DNA of 64,000 nucleotides from Streptomyces fradiae ATCC 10745 = DSM 40063 (GTDB taxonomy: Bacteria > Actinomycetota > Actinomycetes > Streptomycetales > Streptomycetaceae): contig NZ_CP023696.1 in assembly GCF_008704425.1 (NCBI RefSeq), positions 5,434,501 to 5,498,500 of the forward strand. The letters run 5' to 3'. The notes under the pieces were generated by a model. The model was not told the DNA's origin, did not search any database, and worked only from the letters and a program-made list of their open reading frames with translations. A program made the position numbers and the translations under genes. Each line of letters opens with the position of its first letter. Within the stretch, counting starts at the first letter, position 1. This document shows, one piece after another, positions 41,359 through 49,517 of this stretch.

Positions 41359-42126
41359 TCAGGACTCGTACCAGTAGATCCCGTCCAGGCCCTCCTCGGT
41401 GATGGTCCGCGACATGACGTTCCCGTCCTGGAAGTACCGCCGGTGGGTGTCGGTCAGGAGGAAGTCGACGGCGGCCACGGGCGTCGTGGCGTCGCAGGCC
41501 AGGTCGCCGCGGATGCAGAAGCGGGCGACGGGGACGCCGGGGAACCTCTCGGGGCCGGGGCCCGTGGAGGTGAGGCCGAAGGCGCCCAGGCCGCGCGGGA
41601 CCTTGGCCCACATGCCGGTGCCGGGCTGCTTCGGGTCGGCGTACAGCATGCCGTTGACCAGCTCCCGCGGCACGCCGGCGGTCCCCGACGCGATGGTCTC
41701 CAGCACGGCGTCCGCCGCCTGCGCGCCCTGGGAGTAGCCGACGATCGTCAGGCGCGCGGTCGGGTCCTCGCGGTGGGTCTCCCGCACGGCGGCCAGCAGG
41801 TTGGCGTAGCCCTGGGCGACGCTGCTGTCGTAGCTCGGGGCGGACAGGTCGGGCGCGTTGCGGCCGTTCAGCCACGGCCCGGCGGAGGCCGGATAGCAGA
41901 CGGGGACGGGCGTGCCGCCCTTCAGGTACCGGTTGACGTAGCCGTACGTGGTCGTGCAGCCGGGCGCGTCCGCGGCGGAGCCGGTGCCGCCGATCTGGAT
42001 GTAGTAGCGGTGCGGGGCCTCTTCGGCGCGGGCGGCGGTGCCGGGCATGAGGGCGGCGGCGGCCGTCATCGCCGCGGTGAGGGCGAGCGCCTTGGCGCGG
42101 CGCCTGAGTCGACCGGTCTTCGGCAT
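41359..42126 (-). CDS. Secreted PE-PPE-domain alpha/beta hydrolase
   Basis: A 255-residue protein with a classic signal peptide (basic MPKTGRLRRR, hydrophobic core, AARAEE cleavage site at about 34). HRYYIQIGGTGSA and the CTTTYGYVNRYLKGG segment open the mature domain; VGYSQGAQAADAVL near 130 is the nucleophile elbow with Ser132. Two cysteine pairs likely form disulfides. PE-PPE domains are serine-hydrolase folds related to cutinases, known from mycobacterial PE/PPE proteins but also found alone in Streptomyces. An esterase or lipase acting outside the cell is expected. Confidence 0.82.
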   Translation of the reverse strand: MPKTGRLRRRAKALALTAAMTAAAALMPGTAARAEEAPHRYYIQIGGTGSAADAPGCTTTYGYVNRYLKGGTPVPVCYPASAGPWLNGRNAPDLSAPSYDSSVAQGYANLLAAVRETHREDPTARLTIVGYSQGAQAADAVLETIASGTAGVPRELVNGMLYADPKQPGTGMWAKVPRGLGAFGLTSTGPGPERFPGVPVARFCIRGDLACDATTPVAAVDFLLTDTHRRYFQDGNVMSRTITEEGLDGIYWYES

Positions 42127-42354
42127 CGGGTGTCCTCCTGGACGTCGGGTGGTGCGGAGGCGGGGTGGACCGCGGTGGGTGGTGACGGGGTGGACCGCGG
42201 TGTGTGGTGACGGGGCGTGGTGACGGGGTGAGGTGACGGGGTGTCGGGGCCGGTACGGCGGGGCCGGGACCGGTACCGCCGACGTTAGGGAGGTGCGATG
42301 ACATCGTGGTGAAGCCCGGCCCGGACCTCGAGCTCACGACGCCGGCGGCGCCGG

Positions 42355-42384
42355 GCCCGCCCGGCACGCCCGTGCCGGGCGGGC
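42355..42384. terminator. Perfect hairpin terminator at the 3' end of the NACHT gene
   Basis: GCCCGCCCGGCAC (42355-42367) and GTGCCGGGCGGGC (42372-42384) form 13 perfect pairs with a GCCC loop, directly after the minus-strand NACHT stop at 42385. Between here and the hydrolase start, 42170-42250 is a GTGACGGGGT direct-repeat tract with four to five copies. Confidence 0.78.
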
Positions 42385-45177
42385 TCATCCGCGGCGGTAC
42401 GCCTCGGCGAGGCGGCTCTGGAGGCGGGCGTGGCGGAACTGGTAGACCGCGCCCGCCTGGCGCAGCACGCCGCGCTGGTAGGCGTCGTCCAGGAAGGCGG
42501 CGACGGCCCACGGGAGGCGCCCGGTCAACGGCAGCCAGACGCGGGAGAGCACCCACCACTGACCCCAGGCGGTCAGGGTCAGGGTGTAGCCGAGGGCACC
42601 GCCGATGCCGCTGACGGTGCCGACCAGGACGCTGAACGTGGGCTGCAGGACGAGCCGCCCCACGTGCCCCTGGAGCAGGTCGACCGCGACGACGAGCCCG
42701 ACGCCGACCACGGTGCCGAAGACCGGCGCCCAGACGGCCAGCTGGGTCAGCACCGTGCTTCGGTCGGTGGCCAGGACCTCGCGCGGGCTGACGGCGGAGA
42801 CCATGTCGAGCGGGGTCTCGAGCAGGCCGAGCAGGCAGAAGGAGAGACCGGCGGCGGCGCCGTAGACCAGGCAGAGGACGATCGAGTCGGCGAGACCGGT
42901 GCGCAGCGCGTCGCCGAGCCCGGCGTTCTGGTGATGCGCCTTCACCAGTCCGACCGCGAAGCCGTAGACGGCGCCGAACGCCGCGCCGCCCAGCGTACCG
43001 ATCACCAGCCGGGGCCCGGCCGTCCACGTGGCGGCCCGGGGCCGGCCGCGGATGCGCAGGCGTACGGCGGACGGCGCGGCCTCCTTGCCCGTGAGCGTGT
43101 ACGTGAGCCAGTGCACGAGGCCGAACAGGCTCCCCGCGATGAGCCCGACGGACGCCCCGTCCATCAGGGCCAGGGCCGGTGCCCCGGTGACGAGCGTGTA
43201 GAAGAGGGCGTCGCTGAGGCCGATGGCCAGCCCGGCCACCAGGGCGGTGACCAGGGCGCGGGTGGAGCCGCGCAGCCCCGTGCCCAGCCGCCACCACGCC
43301 AGGTCGGGGGTCCGGGCGACGGCCAGGTGGTGGGCGAGGTAGCCGAGCCACCGCTGGGCGCGGTCCGCGTCCCAGTCGCGCCCACCCGGCCGCCCGCGGC
43401 GGTAGACGGCGGGCAGGAAGCTGTCGAGCAGGTACTCCTCCACCTTCTCGGGCGTGTCCCGCCCCGCCCCGGTCAGCAGGGAGGCCGGGTCGCGGTCCGG
43501 GGTGTCGCTGTAGAGGGTGCGGGCGAGCGCGACCATCAGCGGGGTCCTGAGGACGGCGGCGAGGGGGGCCGCCCGCCCGTCCGGCGACGGCTCGCGCATC
43601 TCCCGCAGCACGGGGTCCCAGGCGCCCGCCGCCGGGTCGGCGCGGGCGGTCTTGCGGGTGGTGCGCGGCAGGTAGTCGGCGAGGTCCTCGAGGGTGAGGT
43701 CGGTCAGTTCGATCGGCGCGGCGGCGGACAGCACGTCCGTCTCGTCGACCGCGTCGGCGTACTCCCCGGGGCGGCTGGTGAGCAGCAGGGGCAGGATGGT
43801 GGCGTTGAGGGCTTCGAGCGCGGGGCGGCGCAGGCCGCCCGCCATCTCGTCGAAGCCGTCCAGTACGGGCAGGACCCGGCCGGAGTCGACCAGCGCGGCG
43901 GCCAGGGTCGACCCGCCGGGCCCCCGCGCCGCCGTACCGGGGTGGTCGCGCGTCAGCCGCTCCGCGAGCCAGTCCCGCAGGGTCAGGGCGGTGGGGTCCC
44001 AGGCGCCGATGCTGAAGATCACGGGTACGGGCTCCTCGGGCGTCCGCGACCGCAGGTGGTCCAGGACGAAGCGCAGCGCCAGGATGGACTTGCCCGACCC
44101 GGACCGGCCGAGGACCACCAGCCGCCCGGAGGGGACGGCCCGGTACGTGTCCGCGATCCCCTCCAGCCGCCCGCTCAGGTCCAGCGGTTCGCCCACCGCC
44201 CCCGGCGGGAGGCGGCGGATGTTCGCCCAGTGGTCGGTGAGCCGTGCGGTCGCGGGCCGCCAGCGGACCGGCAGCGGATAGGGGTCCTGTACGCGCCGGT
44301 GCTCCTCCTCGCGCTGCCAGCGGGCGGCCACCGCCTTCGCCAACTGCTCGGCGGCGCCCGACAACGCGTCTGGCCCGCCGGGGGCCAGGACGGCGCCGGG
44401 CCCTGGACCTGCTGGACCTGGGGCGGGTCCTGGGCCGGGGGTGGGGTCGCGTTCTGGCCATGGGCCTGGTGAGGTCGGTCCCGAGCCCGGCGCCCACCCC
44501 GAGCCCGGCCGCCGTCCTGAGCCCGGCGCCCGGCCTGGACCCGTGCCCGGGTCCGTACCCGCGCCCGTATCCGTACCCGCGCCCGTATCCGTACCCGCGC
44601 CCGTATCCGTACCCGTGCCTGGGTCCGTACCCGTGCCCGCGCCCGTATCCGTGCCCGCGCCCGGGTCCGTGCCCGCGCCCGGGTCCGCACCCGCACCCGC
44701 ACCCGCGTCCGCACCCGTTCCGGTTGCCGTCCCCGGTCCGGGCGCCGGACCCGATCGCCGGAGCGGTTCTGATCGCCACTCAGGACCGGGCTCCCGCTCG
44801 CCTCCCGTGTCGGGCCGCGACGGTGAGGGCCCGTCAGCACGTACCGGCTGCGGTCCACCCGAGCCCCCGCCCACGCCACCCGCTCCGCCCGCGCCCGAGC
44901 CGTCATCCGAGGCCCCTTCGCCCCCCGCGTCCAAGCCCCCGGCCCCGCCCGGCCGCCCCGGCACGGCGGCGCGCAGCAACTCCTCGCGGTCCGCGTCCCC
45001 CAGGCCGAGCGAGTCGGCGAGCAACTGCACCGTGGCCATCCGCGGATTGCTGTGCCGGCCGGCCTCCAGCCGGCCGATGGTGCGCACGCTCACCCCGGAA
45101 CGCCGCTCCAGTTCCTCCTGGGTCAGCCCCGCCCTCTCCCGCAACCGCCGCAGCACCCCGCCGAACCCACCGGACAC
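42385..45177 (-). CDS. XRE HTH-NACHT NTPase-multipass membrane protein
   Basis: GTG 45177 gives 930 residues. An XRE HTH lies at about 8-62 (LTQEELERRSGVSVRTIGRL). Then comes a 180-residue Gly/Thr/Pro/Asp-rich linker. The NACHT NTPase shows LVVLGRSGSGKSIL near 352 (Walker A), VLPVLDGFDEM near 435 (Walker B with the extra acidic residues typical of NACHT) and LLLTSRPGEY near 460. About eight hydrophobic segments follow from residue 640 to 880, then a basic tail. NACHT proteins include phage sensors; DNA-binding plus membrane domains in one STAND protein suggests signal relay between membrane and DNA, or membrane-targeted effect. It diverges from the SARP gene. Confidence 0.85.
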   Translation of the reverse strand: MSGGFGGVLRRLRERAGLTQEELERRSGVSVRTIGRLEAGRHSNPRMATVQLLADSLGLGDADREELLRAAVPGRPGGAGGLDAGGEGASDDGSGAGGAGGVGGGSGGPQPVRADGPSPSRPDTGGEREPGPEWRSEPLRRSGPAPGPGTATGTGADAGAGAGADPGAGTDPGAGTDTGAGTGTDPGTGTDTGAGTDTGAGTDTGAGTDPGTGPGRAPGSGRRPGSGWAPGSGPTSPGPWPERDPTPGPGPAPGPAGPGPGAVLAPGGPDALSGAAEQLAKAVAARWQREEEHRRVQDPYPLPVRWRPATARLTDHWANIRRLPPGAVGEPLDLSGRLEGIADTYRAVPSGRLVVLGRSGSGKSILALRFVLDHLRSRTPEEPVPVIFSIGAWDPTALTLRDWLAERLTRDHPGTAARGPGGSTLAAALVDSGRVLPVLDGFDEMAGGLRRPALEALNATILPLLLTSRPGEYADAVDETDVLSAAAPIELTDLTLEDLADYLPRTTRKTARADPAAGAWDPVLREMREPSPDGRAAPLAAVLRTPLMVALARTLYSDTPDRDPASLLTGAGRDTPEKVEEYLLDSFLPAVYRRGRPGGRDWDADRAQRWLGYLAHHLAVARTPDLAWWRLGTGLRGSTRALVTALVAGLAIGLSDALFYTLVTGAPALALMDGASVGLIAGSLFGLVHWLTYTLTGKEAAPSAVRLRIRGRPRAATWTAGPRLVIGTLGGAAFGAVYGFAVGLVKAHHQNAGLGDALRTGLADSIVLCLVYGAAAGLSFCLLGLLETPLDMVSAVSPREVLATDRSTVLTQLAVWAPVFGTVVGVGLVVAVDLLQGHVGRLVLQPTFSVLVGTVSGIGGALGYTLTLTAWGQWWVLSRVWLPLTGRLPWAVAAFLDDAYQRGVLRQAGAVYQFRHARLQSRLAEAYRRG
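44553..44720. repeat. 18-base tandem repeats encoding the linker of the NACHT protein
   Basis: Units of CCGTACCCGCGCCCGTAT begin at 44553, 44571 and 44589 and continue with diverged copies at 44607 and 44625 and beyond. In the minus-strand protein they give GTDTGAGTDTGAG-type hexapeptides between the HTH and NACHT domains. The period is a multiple of three, so copy changes alter linker length without breaking the frame. Confidence 0.85.
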
Positions 45178-45357
45178 GACACCCCGCCCTCCCCCGATCC
45201 GTCCGCCTTTCCGCAGGTGGGGACTGTAGCGGGGCCATCGGCCACATATGGCCGGTTCGATGTCCTGTCCACACTTCCCGCACAGCGGCCACCCTCGACG
45301 GCATCGACGTGATCGACCGGCGAGGCGATCGACCGGTCCGCCGAACGGGGAGCAGCC

Positions 45358-46467
45358 ATGCCGACGACGACCGCCCGGAGCGCTCCGGGCGCCACCGTCC
45401 TCACCACCGGGGAACGCGACGTGCTCCGCGCACTCGGGTGCGGCCTCGGGGACGCCGAGATCGCGGCCGCCCTCGCCCTGCCCGAGCACGTGGTGGCCGA
45501 GCTGGTCGTCCGCGTCCTCGGGAAGCTGGGCCTGCGCGACCGGGCCGCCGCCATCGTGCACGCCTTCGACTGCGGTCTGGTCGTACCGGGCCGGGGCCCG
45601 CGCGGACAGGTGGCGGCGCGGGAGCCCGGCGGCGGGCGGCGTACCGGCGCCGTCCCCGGCCCGCCGCTGCGGGTGTCCGTGCTCGGCCCGCTGCGGACGA
45701 GCCTCGCCGGGCGCCCCGTGGACGCCGGGCCCGTACGGCAGCAGGCCGTGCTGGTGGCCCTCGCGCTGAGCGGGGGCCGCTCCGTCAGCCCGCGGAGGCT
45801 GCTTGCGGACGTGTGGGGCGAGGAGGCGCCGGACGGGAACGTCGTACCGGTCTACGTGTACCGGCTGCGCAAGAGCCTGCGCCTCGGGGAGTGCCGGGAC
45901 GCGGTGATCCGCCGTGACCGGTACGGCTACGGGCTGGCCCGCGGGGTGGCCGAGGTGGACGCGGCCTGCCTGGACGACCTCGACACCCGGTCCGGGGCGG
46001 CCGAGCGCGCCGGCGAGCTTGCCGAGGCGGTACGGCTGTGCGGCCGGGCGCTGGGCCTCTTCCGCGGCGAGCCGCTGGCGGGGCTGCCCGGACCGCTGGC
46101 CGAGGCGCAGCGGCTGCGGCTCACCCGGCGCAGGGCCGCCCTGGCGCAGCGGAAGGCGGAGTGCGAGCTGCGGCTGGGCCGGCACGCGGAGGCGGTCGCC
46201 GGGCTGTCCGCCCTCGCCCTGGACGAGCCGCTGAACGAACCGGTCGCCGCGACGCTGATGCACGCGCTGCGGCGCTGCGGCCGGCGGGCCGAGGCGCTGG
46301 CCGTCTTCGACCGCGTCCGGCTGCGCCTCGCGGACGACCTGGGGGTGGCGCCGGGCGAGGTGCTGTGGCAGGCCCGCAGGGCGGCCCTGCGCGGGGACGG
46401 CCCCGCTACCGGCCGGGCGGGGGAGTACCGCCCCGGTACCGGCCGGGCGGGGGAGGGCCGCGCGTGA
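45358..46467 (+). CDS. LuxR-HTH / SARP hybrid transcriptional regulator
   Basis: A 369-residue protein. Residues about 15-75 look like a LuxR/GerE HTH (LTTGERDVLRALGCGLGDAEIAAAL ends with VLGKLGLRDRAAAIVHAF). After a basic linker, residues 105-200 form an OmpR-type winged helix as in SARPs (LRVSVLGPLR; RPVDAGPVRQQAVLVALAL; VVPVYVYRLRKSLR), and 205-345 is the BTAD (LFRGEPLAGLPGP; LGRHAEAVAGLSAL). SARPs activate secondary-metabolite operons. A LuxR HTH in front of a SARP is unusual. It starts a plus-strand run and overlaps the next gene by four bases. Confidence 0.8.
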   Translation: MPTTTARSAPGATVLTTGERDVLRALGCGLGDAEIAAALALPEHVVAELVVRVLGKLGLRDRAAAIVHAFDCGLVVPGRGPRGQVAAREPGGGRRTGAVPGPPLRVSVLGPLRTSLAGRPVDAGPVRQQAVLVALALSGGRSVSPRRLLADVWGEEAPDGNVVPVYVYRLRKSLRLGECRDAVIRRDRYGYGLARGVAEVDAACLDDLDTRSGAAERAGELAEAVRLCGRALGLFRGEPLAGLPGPLAEAQRLRLTRRRAALAQRKAECELRLGRHAEAVAGLSALALDEPLNEPVAATLMHALRRCGRRAEALAVFDRVRLRLADDLGVAPGEVLWQARRAALRGDGPATGRAGEYRPGTGRAGEGRA

Positions 46468-47219
46468 GCGCGGGAGCCGCCCCGCGGGGGCGGGACGAGG
46501 AGCTGGTGCTGGCGCGGATCTCGGCGGCGGCCGGCCGGGCGGGCCTCGGCAGGCGGTACGCCACCCACCGGGCGCCCCGCACCGAGACCGGGGCCCGGTG
46601 GGGCGCGGCGGCGTTCGCGGGTGTCCGGCGCCTGCTGGGGTCCGGTACGCCGGAGGCCGGGGCCGGTGCGCGGCTGGACCTGTACGAGCGGGGGGCGACG
46701 GCCTTCGCCGGCGGGCGCGTCCGGGCCGTCCGCTTCGACTCCACGGTGGTGCGCCGGCTCGGGGCCCTGACCCCGAGGGGCGTCACCTGGGGCCTGGTGC
46801 TCGCCGACGTGCACGGCGGGCGGGTCCTGCTGCGGCGCGGGGACTTCGAGCGGCCGGAGGAGTGGTGGCCCGGTATCCGACGGGCCGTCACCGCCGCCCA
46901 GGTGCCGCCCGCCCTGACCGCGCTGGAGGGGGGAGGGCGGCTGGTCTTCGGCCCGGTGTGGATCACCGCGGACGAGGTGGGCGCCGGGGGCGGCGCGCTG
47001 CGCTGGTCCGAGGTCCGGGGCATCGAGGTCCTCGAAGGGTCCGTGACCGTCCGCGCGGCCGGGCGCCGCCCGCTGCGGGCCGCCGCGGCGTCCGGGATAC
47101 CGAACTTCTGCGTCCTCCACGCCCTCGCCGGGCACCTCACGGGCCCCGGCCGCCTGCCGGGCCCCGGCCGCCTGCCGGGCCCCGGGCACCTTCCCGGCAC
47201 CGAGGGGCACAGCGGCTGA
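46464..47219 (+). CDS. DUF6585-like protein
   Basis: GTG 46464 lies in a GTGA overlap with the SARP gene and gives 251 residues. DLYERGATAFAGGRVRAVRF and LRWSEVRGIEVLEGSVTV follow the PH-like strand pattern of DUF6585 proteins, which usually begin with a membrane segment; here there is none. The last 30 residues are a repeated GPGRLPGPGRL tail encoded by a short DNA direct repeat at about 47140-47190. Co-translation with the regulator suggests a modulatory role; the function is unknown. Confidence 0.6.
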   Translation: MSAGAAPRGRDEELVLARISAAAGRAGLGRRYATHRAPRTETGARWGAAAFAGVRRLLGSGTPEAGAGARLDLYERGATAFAGGRVRAVRFDSTVVRRLGALTPRGVTWGLVLADVHGGRVLLRRGDFERPEEWWPGIRRAVTAAQVPPALTALEGGGRLVFGPVWITADEVGAGGGALRWSEVRGIEVLEGSVTVRAAGRRPLRAAAASGIPNFCVLHALAGHLTGPGRLPGPGRLPGPGHLPGTEGHSG

Positions 47220-47312
47220 CCCGCACAACCGACCGACCCCCACCGACCCCCACCGGCCCCGACCGTCCCACCCACCCCACTCACCCCACCCACGACAGAA
47301 GGAGACAGCGGC

Positions 47313-47540
47313 ATGGCCGACAGCTACCGGTACCGGTGCGGGGAGTGCGGGCACCGCACCGCCTGGGGAAGCGAGTCGCGGGGCGCGGCGGCGATCGAGG
47401 CCCACTACGACCGCCGCCACCCGGAGATCGTCCCCGGCGGGGTGGTCGAGTTCCGCAGGGGATCGTCCTGCGGCGGATCGGGATGCCTGGTCGTCCTGGC
47501 GGTCCTGGTCGTCCTCCTGGTCCTGGCCTCGCGGAGCTGA
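47313..47540 (+). CDS. Small zinc-ribbon membrane protein
   Basis: A 75-residue protein preceded by AGAAGGAGA. YRCGECGHRTAWG gives a CxxC knuckle, EAHYDRRHPE adds histidines so a C2H2-like zinc site is plausible, and the C-terminus is one hydrophobic helix (LVVLAVLVVLLVLA). It would be tail-anchored with the zinc site in the cytosol. No family name comes to mind. Confidence 0.7.
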   Translation: MADSYRYRCGECGHRTAWGSESRGAAAIEAHYDRRHPEIVPGGVVEFRRGSSCGGSGCLVVLAVLVVLLVLASRS

Positions 47541-47624
47541 ACCCCCGCCCCCGCCCGGCCCCCCGAACCCCCCACCCCACCCCCGGCGACACGCGCATCG
47601 AGAAGAGAGAGCAGGAGTACGGCG

Positions 47625-48044
47625 ATGGAATCGGAACTGGCGGCACTGGCGAGTCTGGCCGCGTCGGCGGTGGTCAGTGGGCTGGCCACGGCCGGATGGG
47701 AGAGCGCCCAGCGGGCGATCGGCGACCTGTGGCGCCGGGCGCACCCCGAGCGGGCGGACACGGTGGTGGCCGAGCTGGGCGAGGCGCGTGCCGACGTGCT
47801 CGCCGCCCGGCGCGACGGCGACGAAAGGACCGAGCGGGAGCTGGTCGGCGAGTGGCAGACGCGGCTGCGCCGGCTGCTGGCCGCCCACCCGGAGATGCTG
47901 CCCGACCTGCGGCGGATCGTCGACGAGATGGGCCCCCCGGAGCGGCGGCCGGACCGGCGGGGCGGGATCAGCGTGACCGCGCACGCGTCGGGCGGCTCCC
48001 GGATCAACGTGGCCGGCCGGGACCTCACCGTCGACGGGAGGTGA
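47625..48044 (+). CDS. Small helical protein homologous to the STAND partner at 7757
   Basis: A 139-residue protein. It shares with the protein at 7757-8167 an N-terminal hydrophobic helix, LWRRAHPERADTVVAELGEA, ADVLAARRDGDE, WQTRLRRLLAAHPE and a C-terminal INVAGRDLTV strand. The next gene, which starts six bases later, carries NAAGRDVRTTYF near its N-terminus, so the GRD motif again links the small protein to its neighbour. No enzyme motif is visible. Probably an adaptor in a two-component conflict or stress module. Confidence 0.75.
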   Translation: MESELAALASLAASAVVSGLATAGWESAQRAIGDLWRRAHPERADTVVAELGEARADVLAARRDGDERTERELVGEWQTRLRRLLAAHPEMLPDLRRIVDEMGPPERRPDRRGGISVTAHASGGSRINVAGRDLTVDGR

Positions 48045-48049
48045 CCGCC

Positions 48050-48964
48050 GTGCGCGCCAGAGAACCGTGGGACGACTTCGGCCCGGACGGCGACGACGGC
48101 TTCGACGACGTCTACCGCGGCGACCAGCGCATCGACGCACGCGCGAACAACCGGTCCACCGTCAACGCCGCCGGACGCGACGTCCGGACCACCTACTTCG
48201 TCAGCGTCTCCTCGGCGGCGCTCGCCGCCGTCGTGGGCCTCGTGGCCCTCCTCGGCGTGTGGCAGCCGTGGGAGGAGACGGCCGTGACCGGCGAACGCGA
48301 CGGCGCGGGAACCGCGACGGCCACGCAGTACACGGGCGGCGGGAACACCGCGCGGGCCGCGCCGTACCGGGAGCCGACGGAGCCCACCGGCGGGGAGAGC
48401 GGCGGGGACCGGGAGGAGCCCGACCCCACGCCCACCTCCGACCCGTCCGACCCGCCCGAGCCGTCCGCCCCGCCCGACCCCGTCGACGTGGCGTTCGCCT
48501 CCGTCCGCGTCGGCACGTGCCTCTCCGTGTACGACGACGGCTGGGGCAGGCTGAGCCAGGACCGGCCGGTCGCCGTCGACTGCGGGGCCGGCTTCGCCTT
48601 CACGAAGGTGACCATGGTGACGACGCTCGCCTCCCACTGCCCCTCCGGGGCGGGGCAGTACGGCTGGGGCCACGTCAACGGCGACGGGTCCTCCGTCGCC
48701 CTGTGCCTGGACCGCGTCTTCGCCGCCGGGCAGTGCTTCCCCGCGACGCTGACCAGGCAGGCCGACGGCACCCTCGGCGGCCAGGCGCGGCTGTTCAGCG
48801 TCTGGGGATGCGACCGGAAGCAGGTGCCGAAGGGCATGAACGCCAAGCTGGTGATCACGGCGGTGCAGCGCGGCGGCACCTGCCCGCAGCGCGCCGACCG
48901 CCAGACGCTCCAGTGGCGGGTGTTCAACGGCTCGGCCACCGTCTGCGCGGTGCAGACGCAGTGA
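48050..48964 (+). CDS. Membrane-anchored protein with GRD motif and extracellular Cys-containing domain
   Basis: GTG 48050, eight bases after GGGAGG, gives 304 residues (GTG 48041 is an alternative). An acidic N-terminus is followed by NAAGRDVRTTYF, a membrane helix (SSAALAAVVGLVALLGVW, about 48-65), a Pro/Asp/Thr-rich stalk (EPDPTPTSDPSDPPEP) and a C-terminal domain with six to eight cysteines (VGTCLSVYDDGWG, VDCGAGFAF, SHCPSG, WGCDRKQ, TVCAVQTQ) likely paired by disulfides outside the cell. I do not recognise the outer domain. The layout suggests a surface sensor whose cytosolic GRD motif couples to the small protein. Confidence 0.7.
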   Translation: MRAREPWDDFGPDGDDGFDDVYRGDQRIDARANNRSTVNAAGRDVRTTYFVSVSSAALAAVVGLVALLGVWQPWEETAVTGERDGAGTATATQYTGGGNTARAAPYREPTEPTGGESGGDREEPDPTPTSDPSDPPEPSAPPDPVDVAFASVRVGTCLSVYDDGWGRLSQDRPVAVDCGAGFAFTKVTMVTTLASHCPSGAGQYGWGHVNGDGSSVALCLDRVFAAGQCFPATLTRQADGTLGGQARLFSVWGCDRKQVPKGMNAKLVITAVQRGGTCPQRADRQTLQWRVFNGSATVCAVQTQ

Positions 48965-49517
48965 CCCGCCGGGGCTCACGCCGGGCTCAGCTCCGCCCGG
49001 ACCGTCCTGCCCGGACCGTCCTGCCCGGAGCGCCCGTGCGCGGGGCCGCCCCCCACCGGGTCGCCGGTTGCGCGACGATCAGCGGCCCCGGCCTCTCCGC
49101 GTCGCCGGGCGGCTGTCCGTCGGAGAGCGGCGGAACGCCTCCGGTCCGGTGCCGGCCCCGCGGCCCGTGCGCGTCCTGGGCCGGCCGGACGCGGACTTCC
49201 GGCCCGGCCGCCCGGCGGCGGCGCCGATGATCCCGGCCGCGCCCCCGCCGGTGGGGGTTCGCGCCGGTGCGGTGCGGTGCGGTGCGGGGCGGGGCCCGTG
49301 CCTGCGCCCGGTGGTGCGGGGCCGGGCGGCGCCGGGGAGGGGCGACCGGGCGCGGTCGGGCGCCGGGGGAGGGACGGTCGGGCCCGGGCAGGGACGGTCG
49401 GGCCCTCGCGCCGCGCGCCCCGGCTCGTACAGTGAGATGAGTGGGGCGACGACCCCCTCCTCGCCCCCGTCTCCAGGTCCCCGCAGGCACGGCAGTGCCC
49501 GGAAGGGGGAGAGCACG
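48965..49517. other. Intergenic region with short direct repeats
   Basis: About 550 bases. No reading frame shows family resemblance. Direct repeats include GGACCGTCCTGCCCGGA (about 48999 and 49013), four GGTGC copies at about 49269, and GGGACGGTCGGGCCC (about 49371 and 49391). The promoter and leader of the ATPase gene probably lie at its right end, where GGAAGGGGGAGAG precedes the start. Confidence 0.45.

Noticed and set aside
44553..44720. 18-base repeats as a CRISPR array
   Set aside because: The units are contiguous with no spacers, lie inside an open reading frame and keep the frame.
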